From: Puffinus mauretanicus
Lineage: Eukaryota; Chordata; Aves; Procellariiformes; Procellariidae
Reading direction: 5' to 3'
Length of the DNA stretch: 64,000 nt
Assembly: GCA_023333565.1 (NCBI GenBank)
Contig: JAJKFH010002656.1
Span: forward strand, 248,001 to 312,000
This document shows positions 49,888 to 61,625 of the stretch, piece after piece. How positions within the stretch are numbered: the first letter of the stretch is position 1; each line of letters starts with the position of its first letter. The position numbers were made by a program, and so were the translations under genes. The notes below the pieces were generated by a model. The model ran no database searches and was not told the origin of the DNA. It worked only from the letters and a program-made list of their open reading frames with translations.

Positions 49888-51529
49888 CTCACTTTTTCAT
49901 TTTCCATTAATGAAGGAGTAAAGAGTAAGCCTCCTCTCATTCAAAGTGCAATGCTGCCCTCCAGAGCTGTCAGGAAGCAAATTACTTCAGGAAGCATGAA
50001 ACCAGCTCGGACTAAACCGCAGTCGTTCAGAGGAGATTGCTGAATCTAGTCTCATATTTATTCTCTGGATTGAAAGCCAGTCTGCACGGACATGTTATCT
50101 GGCTTAGCCTGGTTTACTGACAATCATTTTGCCAACTCATCCACATATACAATCTGTGCACCAACTGCAAAGCAAACAAGGGACTTTTCTCCTGTGTAAG
50201 ATTGTGGAAAAAAATCCAACTAATAAATTAAGTCATCGCTTCTTAAAGTCACGCAAAATAAGGAATGATCTTACAACTTTTCAAATCCTGATTGGAAGGT
50301 TCATTCAGAAGATATTTACTGAGAAGCCAAGCTCCAGAAGAATCAGTGTTTGGGTCTGACAGGAATTCAGCTACCAAAAGAAAAAATATTTGATTTTAGA
50401 TTGTTCTTTAATCTTAGTCCCGAGAATAGATGTTCCTACTGACACACCTGGAAATGATGGTGCTGGTGCTGTATCATAGCATATCAGGTATCTGCTTTCT
50501 ACAGAGGATAAAATTTTAGCTATAATTGGAGAATAAAATTACTCCAATGATTTATAATGAAAAAAATGCATGACTAGAACAATATTGTTAAAGTTCTGCC
50601 TGGAAGAGCTGCCTTGTTTATCACCTGCAAAACCATAATGTACAACTTGCGAAGAGCTTTCATTTTCTGTAACACCCGGTTCCAAGTCAGCAATTTTCAC
50701 TAACTTAAAAGATGCATCACCACAAAAAGCAGACCTCCCTCTTCTTTTCATTAATATCACTTCCTAATGGCTTCCAGGAGGTAAAAAGCAACAGCAACAA
50801 CAAATAACATGATTTCCAAACTGTTTTCTCTCACCTCTAAAGCCTGATGAAAAAAAGTCTAGAGAGAAGCTTAAACGTTAATATACAGATGTGGATTCCA
50901 ACCCCCCGCAGAAAAGTCTGAGCATGATGGTACGCAGCCATTACATCTTAGAAGGCTACATCAAAATTCATTGTCGGGATTTATCTGAACTCTCGCAAAG
51001 CTCAGGACTATTCCAGTGCAGGAAGACAAGAAGAAAGCAAGGGAAGGGCTGGTTCAGGGCTACCACGTGGGGAAAGAAAAGAAGAAAACAAACCGTAAAC
51101 GTTTCATACAGCTGGTTCATATTTATTTTTCATTCTAACGGAATAGGGTAAAATAGCTGCCTTCCTCCTCGTGACACCACCAACCCCAGAGCTCATTGTT
51201 TAGTTCTCTCATCAACGTGCAGATGTTCTTAACTCCTTTACACTCAAGCTGCGATGGGTCAGACCCTCGCTGGTATAGATCAGCTCATTTCAACAGAAAC
51301 ACGCCAGGTTATGACAGATGGGATTATGGCCCTGTTTATTTTGCCAAAGAAAGCTGCAGTGCCAAGCAAGCACAGCTCCCTAATGTTTTGGGCTAAGTGC
51401 ATCTAGGCCATTTTTGCCATTGCCAGCAAAAATATTCAACCCTTTCAAACACACAGCTCTTCAGATACAGGGACCAGAGAGGTAGGCAGGAAGCCTCAGA
51501 GGTCAAACGCCACGACACAAGGATGCTGT
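49888..51529. other. Non-coding stretch, nothing recognised
   Basis: AT-rich unique-looking sequence with ORFs of at most 90 codons, none recognised. Confidence 0.5.
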
Positions 51530-51830
51530 GTCACAGCACAGAGAACCTACGGGCTGATCTGAGCTCCCCTGAAGCGGACGCCCTAGAAACAAACCCAAGG
51601 CCAGATTTACAGGTTGAGCCCAGCGTAAGCATTTTATGATTCACACATTTACTGCTGAATTTAAATGCCAAGCAGGGCAAGCGAGAAGCCAGGGAAGCGC
51701 CCCAGCTCACCGGGCACAGGAAGAGGATGAGAGACCTTCCTCCACCCAGCAGCGTGCCAGCGGGCCGAGCGCGGCGCTGGGAGCAGTCCCCTTCCAGATG
51801 CTGCACTACCTGGTCACCCGAGGTTAATTG
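51530..51830. promoter_or_regulatory. CpG-retaining patch, densest at 51680-51830
   Basis: The last 150 bases hold about 10 CpGs at an estimated 60-65% G+C, including GAGCGCGGCGCTGG near 51767-51780. ORFs of 91 (minus) and 63 (plus) codons overlap here and are unrecognised. It resembles a small CpG island without an identifiable gene. Confidence 0.3.
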
Positions 51831-53107
51831 CTCTGCACTTTGCAGCTCCCTTTTTCGATCTTCAAAAACTCAGAAAAATGCTTATTAATACTTATATAGC
51901 CTCTGCAATGTGCTGAGATGATCTCTGGAAAAAAAAAACCAAACCATTAAATAAGCGGACCTGGAAGACAGACAAAATGAACAGCAGGATATGTCTTGAT
52001 TGTTGATTATCTATTGAAGAACGCAAAGTTTCTGCTAAATTTTAATTCAGGTACCAATTTGCCAAGCTCTAAGGGTCTCCTACACGATAATTCACCTCCC
52101 TCGTGCCTTTCAGTCACTTACCCCTCATGTCATAGAGTAGATGTTTCATCCCATGTATCTGCATACTTTTTAGGTGCTATAACCAATTATGATCTAGAAA
52201 TACATGCAATCAATTTTAATACAGAGATTTTAATTAATGTTACAGGAACATATTTTACCCACAGCTTTGGGCAATGGGACAAAGCCAATGGCTCTGTATC
52301 TTTTTATAACTGTAACACTAAAGTTCGGACACAACCATTTTTTCCCCATCACAGTTTTTTCCATTTTTACTTAATTTAGATTTTTTACTTAGTTATTGCA
52401 AATTTTTATATCTCTCTTGCCCCACTTCAGGCATTTCTGTAAGCTATAAAACCTTAAAAGAAATACTGTGTGGCTAAATTTGCTTGCTGTAAAACCACAA
52501 ATCATGAACATACACCAAGGGTATCATATTTAGTGTAGAGGGACAAGAATTCAATTAAAGTATTTGCCATATTCCAACCTAGACTCCACTGAGAACAACA
52601 GTTGGAGTTGAAAAATAGATGACAGCTTTTTTAATTATTATTATCTGTTTTAAAGACCAATTTTCCAGATTGTCTCCAGATGGTGGAATTTTAAAGCCAA
52701 TTTACCTATTCCCTTCACTGAGAGTTTTGCAGTGGTTTTCTTCAGAAAGCTCTAGTATTTGTAAAATTATAAACTGCTTCCAGTAGGAATAATCCAGTCA
52801 AAAGAAATGCTTGTTTATTTAAATTGGTATTATGCTAGATAATTATGGACCAATCTTGTAACCCTTTCTGCATTAATGGATTCTGAAGTGTTGTTAGCAG
52901 TGCTTGGGCCTCATCCAGTTCTCCTTGTGGCTCTTCATTTCACATCAAGTATTAGCAGTGATTTTGCTGGCCTTATATACAAGGACTTCTTTTTTTTTTT
53001 AATTAAATAAAATAAATGCCACTTTTCCATACAAAGTTTCAATAGTATCATAAAGCCACCCAGAGAAGGCATATCTGTGTGAAAAGCCCATATTTAAAAA
53101 AATAAAG
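51831..53107. other. Non-coding AT-rich stretch
   Basis: Very AT-rich unique-looking sequence, with a T tract at 52990-53001. A 127-codon plus-strand ORF (51996-52379) is unrecognised. Confidence 0.5.
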
Positions 53108-53350
53108 CTATGGCAACTCTTTAAAAAACATCTCTTCTATGAGACACAGCCAGCTTTCCAAGAACACATTGAGTTGCACCTGGTGGTCCCTCAGCTGATG
53201 CTTTGGTGAGTTCCCCAGAACATAATCAAAGTACAAACAGGTGAAGAGCTGGGGATCTATAGTTAGAAAATCTAAATCATCGGGAGGATGATACAGCAAC
53301 TGAATAGCAAGACATCTATCGGTACAGAGTTTCCTCTTCCTTAGCGGCAT
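53108..53350 (-). other. Unrecognised 80-codon ORF, protein-like composition
   Basis: A minus-strand ATG-to-stop frame with an in-frame stop a few codons upstream. The predicted protein starts with a basic stretch (MPLRKRK), is then rich in Leu, Asp, Cys and aromatic residues, and contains the acidic-hydrophobic segment HPPDDLDFLTIDPQLF. It avoids low-complexity sequence, unlike most ORFs here. I recognise no domain. No TATA box, polyadenylation signal or splice sites clearly belong to it. It could be chance, a small unannotated protein, or a fragment of an old transposon or pseudogene. Confidence 0.15.
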
Positions 53351-53599
53351 GATACAGGTGACCCTTAGCGATCCTTAGATAAATGGATACCCCCCGCAGC
53401 TCTTTAAAACCCAAAACGCCTGAAGCTCCAGAATCAACAGTTGCACCACAGTTTTCTGGAAACTTCTGGAAATTTCAAGAGCATACAGGGACCAATGCCG
53501 TACGTGACTAGGAAGACACAAGGATACTCTTTCAGAGGGTATTTACAGGGAGCGAGCAGACGAAACTGCAGATCTATATGAGTAATAGCCAATGGGATC

Positions 53600-53990
53600 A
53601 GAAGACCCCAGGACCACCAGGGCTGGAAGGCATGGCTGGGCAACCCCAGTCCCAGCCCTGCCATGAGCAGGGCTCACCTCAACAGCAGGTCTGGTCATTC
53701 AGCACTGCAACCAGCCAGGCTCTGACCATCTCCAAGGATGGAGATTGCCCAGGCTTCTGGACCAACCCGTGCCACTGCTGAGCCACCTTAGCAGGGGTGA
53801 GGATCCAGTCACAACCTGCCTTGCTGCTGCGTGTGACCACTTGTCCTTCCACTGTGCACCCAGAGAGAGAGGCTGGCCCCCTCTTGCCTATAAACCCCCA
53901 GCAAGTAGTGGAGGACTGCAGGGAGATCCCCCCCAGGGCTTTGGGTCAAGCACAGTTGGGTCCAACAACCAGGGAGCAGCACCAAGGCCA
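53600..53990 (-). repeat. Diverged CR1 LINE copy, antisense
   Basis: Several segments match antisense CR1 in the right order: 'ccctgccatgagcagggc' (about 53656-53674), 'atctccaaggatgg', 'aacccgtgccactgctga' (about 53764-53781) and 'ttgtccttccactgtgcacc' (about 53842-53861), then 'gagagaggctggcccc' and 'gggagatccc'. In antisense CR1 the equivalents are 'atttccagggatgg', 'caacctgtgccagtg', 'ttgtcctgtcactgggcacc' and 'gatgagatccc'. The copy is old and diverged. No target-site duplication could be fixed. ORFs of 60 to 105 codons over this region are therefore not genes. Confidence 0.6.
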
Positions 53991-56751
53991 CGGCTCACCC
54001 CAGCTCACATGGTAAGCACGTGCTGCAGCCAGAAAAAAGCATGGATGCAGGAGAGACCATGACACATTTATCTGGACTTATGATGTTTATCTCCTGTAGC
54101 AGAACAGCAATAGCAGACAACTGGCACCTCCAGAAATAACGTTGGTAAGCATACCTGAAGGACCACCATGGAGCAGAAGTTACCGAGGACTAAAATAGCA
54201 CAACACAAGGACAATTAGACACCCTCACAATGATTAAAAGTGATGAATGTGGTAGGAGGTAATGAAGTGGAGTTAACTATTAACAAATTTCTCCTTCCTT
54301 CTCAAAGCCTTGGTAAACCGGCGGTGGCTGGGGCGGGTGACGGTTTGCCTTTGCAAGGCGTGACAAACACCGAATGAGAAAGATAACATAAAAGAGCAGA
54401 GGTGGCAGCCTGAACTGATGTGGGATCAGTGTGTGTTATAAAGCATAAAGCTTTGTATTGCCAGGGTTTCAAGATTCAGCATTTCTGGCGTCCATAAATT
54501 ACAGCAACACACAGAGTCAGAAGCCAAGCAGGGTTGTGAGTGCCAAAACAAAGCATGGCCCCAAACAGGAGCAACGCGACACGTGGCGGTGAAGGGGATC
54601 CTTGTTGCCCAGGCATTTCCTGCTGGAGAAACAAAACAAAACCAAACACCTGGGCTTAGAAAGGCACCGCCTCATCCTGTCCCTAATAAAATCCAACCAG
54701 TGCACAAGCGCAGCCTTTTTGATGAGAAATATGCAAAATATTTTTGAGAATTAGTGCAGCCTATTTGGAAGCCTTCTTGTCCAAGGAACCTGTTGTTTGC
54801 AACACTTTTATTTTATTTTACCAGGGGAGATGCTTCAGCTGAAGCAGGTCTCTAAGGATGGGCAGAGGGAAGAAAATGGGGCTGGGTGAGAGGGAGCGAA
54901 ATGAATAGGAGGCAATACTACAAACAAATCATCCATCTTTTTGGCTCTGCTCTGCCAGCAGCAATAATGCAATGCAAAAGCCTTATGTCCTGTACAACCT
55001 GCCAAGTACAAAATCAGTACAGCACATCCTCTCTGTCACCGAGATGCAGGAAGAGATAAATTTCTTGAATCTATCTGAACAATAAGTAGATGATGTAGTG
55101 TCAATCCCATTAGGAATAAGAGAAAGAAATCATTCATGAGTTGCGAAAGCCAAACGGGGGCGGGGTATTACTTTTTTTTTTTCTCTTTAAGAATAAAGTG
55201 CATTCTTCATGAACATGAAAGAAAGAAAAAAAAAGTGTCTTCTACTGAAGTCCTGTTGATCATTAGTAACCTGAGGCCAGCCCAAATCCGCTGGCTTTGG
55301 AACAAAAACGGTTTAGCAGAGCCTTGTCCTGGCTTGAGTTGAGCGTATGACACCAGGGTTTGAGACAAACAGCGCAGGTTGTCTCTGTGGAAGAGGAGAA
55401 ACACTAACTCAGAGGCAGAAGGCCAGCACAGAGAAGTTCAAAGGTTATAGTAACAGAAAAACAGATTAGAAGAAAAACCCATTCTGCACTACATGAGCTC
55501 GTCTGTCCCCTGAGAGCATAAAAGGAAATATTCTGTACCACATTTGGGGGTGCAACAGCTTAAGTAGCTCATCTAAAATAGTATCCCTAAATGGTATCAC
55601 CATTTCCTGATGCTCACTGCAGCCCTGCACCTCCCTGCTGCCGCAGCTGGCACCACTGCAGAGTGCTAAACCCCTCTGTCTTTCCACCTTTTCCCCCTTC
55701 AAAGGCTGTTATCAGACCCCCAGCTGCCTGGAGCCCAGAGCCATGCCAGGGACCCGTGCTCATTCTCAGTCAGTCCCTCCAGGCAACTCCTGGTGGCATT
55801 TCGGTGGGGACCACATCACCCCTCCTCAGCAGAAACAAGTGCTGCCCTGGCACCACCAGAGCCTGTAAGTCTGTGGGTGGAAATGGGCGGTGGGGGGACC
55901 TAAGCAGGGCTCTTGGAGCAAGTGCAATCTGAATAAAATCCTGTTTAAGAGCCAGGTGTTTAGAACAGTACTCAAAACACTCAAAAAAAAAAAATCTTTT
56001 TTTTAATTAAAAGAGAAAAGAGCCCATCTTTTTTCAAAGTCCTTCCCCTAATCTGGAGGAAAAACTTCAGACCAAGGAAAGATACATTTTAAAAAAAAAT
56101 TAAAAAAATATTGTCCAAGGGAAAGCCATTAGGAGTTTCAATTAGTGAGTATTGTTTCACTACACACAGGAGTTCCTTATATGATTATTTATCTAAATCC
56201 CGTAAAAGCACCCTCCTCTGTAGAACAAATTGCCTATGACCAAAGTAATTGGCTCAGATGTGAGAGATTTCCATTACATGCAGCACAGAGTTTGTGGCAG
56301 CTGGTAGTATCAGCAGAATCAATACACACGTGATAAATAGACAACATTTGGGAAGAAAACCTCCCCGATCTACCCACGTGGGCTGAACACCTCTAACTCC
56401 AGACACCCGGCACGTGCCCACCCCACCTAGCAGGGGCATAGGGTTAAGCACGACCCCTGGCCCCCCAACCCCAGCTTGGCCCTGCAGAGGCAGGAGGTGG
56501 GGAAGTGCAGGCGCAGAGAAACAAACCACGTCTCTGCCCACAACGCTCCAAGTCTCTGTAGGCGAGGCCTGGGATTCGGGCATCCATGTAAAGAAATGGA
56601 CTGTGTTATGTGGTACCAAAACTATCCACAGCTTTATTCCCCTGTGGTCCCTCTCTCCACCTATCCTATCTCCACGTATTTTGAGAGTTTAAGCAAGGTT
56701 TGGGTTTGTATCGGCTGTTTTAGACAGAACCATATACAACATACTTTTTCC
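53991..56751. other. Non-coding stretch, nothing recognised
   Basis: Unique-looking sequence with poly-T/A tracts (55172-55182, 55223-55234, 55982-56004, 56089-56108). Its GC-rich spots (55600-55900, 56350-56560) carry overlapping unrecognised ORFs of up to 121 codons. Confidence 0.5.
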
Positions 56752-56765
56752 TTTTTTTTTTTTTT
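56752..56765. repeat. Poly-T tract
   Basis: A run of 14 T directly before the inverted-repeat remnant at 56783. Confidence 0.85.
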
Positions 56766-56775
56766 GTCATCTTGA

Positions 56776-56850
56776 AGGCTTGAGCCAAAGCCAGTCGAAG
56801 TCAATTGAAAGACAACCAATGACTTCAATAGGTTTTGGCTCCAGCCCTAA
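56776..56850. repeat. Ancient interspersed repeat with inverted-repeat core
   Basis: AGCCAAAGCCAGTCGAAGTC (56783-56802) is answered by an imperfect reverse complement ending TTTTGGCT (about 56815-56840). The words GAAGTCAATTGAAAGAC and ATGACTTCAATAGG recall an old amniote repeat with the form 'attgaagtcaatgg...ccattgacttcaatggg'. That family memory is general and unnamed. The arms can form a stem of about 25 bp with mismatches. Confidence 0.55.
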
Positions 56851-57748
56851 ATGCACGCCACATGGCAGACGTGATGACTGGTTCTATATCTGTCTCTAGG
56901 AAGCACTTAAAAATTGAAATGAGGAAAGGGAAGAAGAGAGGCAAGTCATTGTATATCACACACTGTATGTTCAATTGGCTTCAATAAATTTCAGAAGCAG
57001 CACACATGCTGGGAGTTGTTTTCAATCAATAAATAACACAGAGGTTGAATTGTTCACCTGCCACCTCATTACTGCCCCCCAGCAGAGGTGGAATTATCTT
57101 TTAGCCTCAAGGTTACTTGCAAACTAAAAGTTACATTTACAGAAACATCTATTTGCCAGCCTTTTCTTTTTTTCCCCTTTATTTCCATTACAGACAGCAG
57201 CAGCATTTGACACCCACAAGGACCCTTCTCAGCAAGACATTATATATCACTCCATGGAAATACATAAATGACAAATTATCCCTGATAGCATTGTGTCTCT
57301 GCTGACCTGCTCAAGGTTTAAAGACAGCTGGCAATTAAATGCCATGGCTACAGACCTGTTAAAGGCTTAGGCAGAGTTGTATTTATATTAAGCAAAGGGA
57401 ATTGTACCTAAAGGTATTTTGTAGATGTATTTCTCAAATGAATTTGAATAGTACTCATTCTTTCACTTCTCTTATTCAAATTGTCTCTCCATCTCTCATG
57501 TATTATTGCTTAACAAGCTGAATTCTGACTTGCATGGGCAATTGCCGGGTCTAAAGCAAGAATGTTGCTTCCCTCCCCCCACTGCCCCCGCCAAGTAATT
57601 TGCCAGGGACTGAGAAAGTAGAAAGATACCACTTGCCCCGAATCTACAAAAGCTAAAGATTTTTTAGCAAAACTGTGCCAGGGAGCACTACAAAGGGCTG
57701 GGGGCTGGACTGATCCTATGGAAGATAAAACAACTGGCAGAGACTGGC
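56851..57748. other. Non-coding stretch, possible conserved element
   Basis: Non-repetitive AT-rich sequence. A CTCF-like core CCAGCAGAGGTGG lies at 57079-57091. The block 57326-57440 reads like slowly evolving non-coding DNA. No gene recognised. Confidence 0.45.
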
Positions 57749-57771
57749 TTTTTTTTCTTTTTTTTTTTTTT
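57749..57771. repeat. Poly-T tract
   Basis: T run interrupted by a single C, followed by CCAG. Confidence 0.85.
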
Positions 57772-58880
57772 CCAGTGCAGGTACTTATTTTAACTATTGG
57801 GCGTCTTGGGTTTTTTATTAAATGCAATAGCATTGCCTTCCCCTGGGAGCAGGCATATAGCCTAGCCACTATTCAGTAGTCCTAGACACAGGACTTAGAC
57901 TAGATCATCTCACCCTTGACTCTCTTGGAACAGGCAACACGCTACAGCAGACAACTACTGCTCTGCTAACACCTTTGTGGGTGAACCACAAGGGATGGAA
58001 GAGAAATGCATCACGCACTGGGGTATCGGGACATCCCCAGGGCACAGACAGGTGGGGGATAAATGGGGGGACACTTCTGATCAAAGACAACCTTATGTGT
58101 GAGAGTAATTGCCCAAACCTCCTGGCTGAGCAGGAATGAGAAGGGAGACCTGTCATCGTCAGAAGAAACAACTGATAACCAGAAACAAGGATTAGAGCAG
58201 CAGCAGCCAGAGGAGGAACGGAAAGTCCATATTTTAAGAGTTGGGAGTGAATTTGAAGGTACATCTACTCTGCTTGATCTGCCACACATGCATGCCATAA
58301 GCTGAGAACTTTTTGAATTAGTTACATCATAGCTGGACTGTTCCCTGTGTTCGAGTCCTGATATATTGATGTCTCAAGAAATTAAAGGTCAACGCTCAAA
58401 TTAGCCATGCCACAAACCTTCCCTCTCCTCATCATCCACAAAAGCCCTCCTAACTTAATACAAACTGTCCTTGCTTCAGCTGTTCAGCTATAGCAAAATA
58501 ACTTTATGAGAACAATTAGGCCTATAGAAATAATAAAACTTTCAAGTTTTCTAGCATAACCAGGCTTAGGCTGGCAATACCCCTCTCAAAGCGAGGATGC
58601 ATTACAATTCAGACCCAGAATAGAACAGCCTGATGAAACTATAATTCTCTGTGCACACATCATTAATAAGCCTTGGCCATTTAATTAATAACCTTATGAT
58701 TTGCAGTAAACCCAATATCACAAAGATATATTTAATCTTCCATCCACTTAAAAGAAAGCCCCTTCCACATCAAATGAAGATGACACAACCACATCCTCAG
58801 CTCTTAGCGTTCCTAGACTTTTCCCTTAACACTCAAACAAGAGACATGAGTAAGAGAGTTTTCAAATGCATTCAGTGCCA
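57772..58880. other. Non-coding stretch, nothing recognised
   Basis: Unique-looking sequence. Overlapping ORFs (119, 95 and 68 codons at 57.9-58.3 kb) are unrecognised. A 'tagactagatcatct' word near 57897 only vaguely recalls CR1. Confidence 0.5.
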
Positions 58881-58945
58881 GAAAAATCTCTGCTCCTATC
58901 CCAGTCAATAGGAATTTTCCAACTGATTTCAAAAGAAGCAAAATG
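58881..58945. repeat. Possible ancient repeat remnant
   Basis: 'ctcctatcccagtcaatagg' followed by 'aattttccaactgatttcaaa' resembles the old amniote repeat motif 'cagtcaatgggagttttgccattgatttcaa'. It is short and diverged, so the assignment is tentative. Confidence 0.35.
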
Positions 58946-61546
58946 AAACAAATTTTGCGCACTTCAAAAAAAAAATCTAGTTCTATATGTATAGGGGTTT
59001 TATTGGTTTGGGGTTAGTTTTTTGAGCTTGTCTGTTTTTCATGTCCAAATATAATTGGAGTTATAGTGTATAACAAATTTAAAAAGTGAACATAATTCAT
59101 ATGTCACGTAATTCATTAATATAATACACAGGGACCTCAGAGGCTACAGCCTGCTGTTTTATGATCGGTATTCCTACCATGCTTATCAATTAAATACAGC
59201 GATAAACTTCACAAGTCACACAGTTTTTCATATCATGTGTTGGAAAAGAAAAGCTATTTGATTTTATATGATAAAGTATATTATTAATCATGTTTATTGA
59301 ACCACTGCCTGCAACCAACTAAGAGACAAGCTAGGTCCTCCTCCTATATGTGCACTGGACTAAAACTAACCCTCCCTTACACAAGTCAGTCCCTATCTCA
59401 ACATTGCTTTTGCTAAAAACTATCAAGATCTCAGCATGGCACAACAATCTTAGTCGAGTCAATGGCTCTTTTCATACTAACAGAGATCTGAAATGTGCCT
59501 AGCATTAAGAAAGCTGCAGATCTGACAAGCCCACTGACTCAAAGGAAGATAAGACCATGCAAAATCTTTAGTCAGAGAAAACCCAGCAGAGAAAGCTAGA
59601 GAAATGCCAAGACATCCTTATGTTACAGATGAAACGTCACAAGGCAGTAAAGGATTTGTTGGAGAAATAATTAAGGCATCCAGAGATACCTGGTCAGGAC
59701 AAGGAGAGGAACCCAAGAACTGAAGTCTTTTAGGAATGAAATGACACTGAGGAACCAAGGCGTTTACAATTGGTGCAGAAATGAACTGAGGACCAAGGTG
59801 CCTTAAGAGACCGAGAAAGGGATTGAAGTAAATTAGGATGACTGGGAGAAAGACACAGATTTGGGCAGACTGTGAATGTTGAAGGAAAAGGAAGAGCTGG
59901 TAAGTAGTCCGAGGAGAATTTTCTGAGTAGTGCAAAAAGTGTCTTCTAAAAGAAAATGAAAATTCAAACACCAAAATCACCTAGGCCTTTTCGAAATGTC
60001 ACTACTTAATTTCAGAATGGTTATTGTGACCCAAAGGCTTTTTAAATTTTTCAGTCATTAGTCAGGTCAGACAAAGTTTTGGAAATTAAGGTTATACAGT
60101 TATATTTATAGGTTGCCCTAGGAAGGGAGCTACAAAGAGTCTGTGGGTTAAGAATTTTACACGAAAGCTGTGCATCTGGTTTCTTTTATATCTCCCTTCT
60201 GCAAGGAGGATATAGTTATTTACATCTTTTGGACCCAATCCAAAACAGACTGAACACCTGTAGGGATACCTTTTTATATGGTACCAGGAGACAACTGAAT
60301 TCAGTTCCAACATCTTTAGAAAGAGACAGGACATGCGTAATCTGTGGTTGTCAATAAGCAGATCAGCAAGGGAAAGAAATGCTACAATCGAAGCCTAAAA
60401 GAGTTTGCAGACAGGTCCCAATCATTTAAAGCCTGAAACTGTTAAGTTTTACTGTCCTGGCACATACGCTGTTATTTGAAAGCAGTCAGTGTGAGTTGAA
60501 AGCAGTCACTTCTATGCACTGCTTGGAAAGATTAGCTTCGTTTGTACCATGAGATAGAGGGGGAAAGTCCATGTGGGACTAAATCTTTATAAACTAAAAA
60601 TGGTATATCAACAGTTGGAACTGGGTGACTTTCATGTGAATTAAGAAGAAAAACCATAAAAATAGCTTTGGGAAGAAAAACTAATAATGTGAAAGCAAAT
60701 CTCACAGAGCACTGATACGAATGTAGCCAAATACAAGTCATTCGTCAATTGACCCTCTTTTTAGTCCATTTCAAAGAAGAAAAAAGTATCTGTGAACATA
60801 GGGTACTACAAAGTTTTTATATATAAATATAGATATAAAAAAATTTGTGTGGGCATGCATGCATGTGTGTATGAAGTTCATGTTACTGCCTTGAAAGCAA
60901 CCGTATAAAAGCAAGGGACTAGCAGAAAGATCACAAGAGCACCACTTCACCACTTATGATTATCACACAGGAGATGCTTTCTTGCTGCCGTTTTGCAAGG
61001 ACATTCCATTTTATTCACACACTTTCCATCTTAATTGTTCAGCAATAAAAAGCAAATGGTTCTACCGTACTTTACTACTAGGACTCTAGTGTCAAAATGT
61101 CTCTTAACTGAGCCTTGAGGTATTTCTCTCACAAACCTTATTCAATCTGTTCTTCCCACGTAAGACAGGTGGGTGGCAATTGTGTCTCTTCTATAGAAGA
61201 ATATTCTATTTTATTAACTGCTTTTCCATTAGAGGAAGACATGTCAAAGTCATGCACTCTCTCTAAACGAATAGTGTGTATGTGCAAAGTACACATCTCT
61301 TATACTGTCCATTAGCTTAGAGTATTGCACTTACAGTTATAATAGTCTATTTTTCCTTCTTCCACAGGTAATGGTGCATGGAATGAATGTCTGAATCTTG
61401 AAATGGCACTATAGACTACTAATCTTTAAAAAAGTTTCCAGCAGCAAGAATGGCACAGGAGAGCAATTGTTTGCAGTGTCTTCCTGATGGGGGAGAAGCC
61501 ATCAGCTCAGTTTCACTGCAAGCCAAAAGACTCAAGTTACAGCTTT
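58946..61546. other. Non-coding AT-rich stretch
   Basis: Unique-looking AT-rich sequence with a short TATA run and GCATGCATGCATGTGTGT (about 60852-60869). ORFs of up to 120 codons (59618-59980, minus) are unrecognised. Confidence 0.5.
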
Positions 61547-61625
61547 AAAACAAACAAAAAAAACCACACAAAAAAAAACAACCCAAAAGATGAACCCAAA
61601 AAAAACCAAACAAAAAAAAAACGAA
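61547..61625. repeat. A-rich (AAAAC)n-type low-complexity tract
   Basis: Adenine runs separated by C, CC or CACAC. The 66-codon lysine/asparagine-rich ORF across it is a product of the repeat. Confidence 0.85.

Noticed and set aside
57890..57935. CR1-like word 'tagactagatcatctc'
   Set aside because: The following sequence does not continue into the CR1 3' end.
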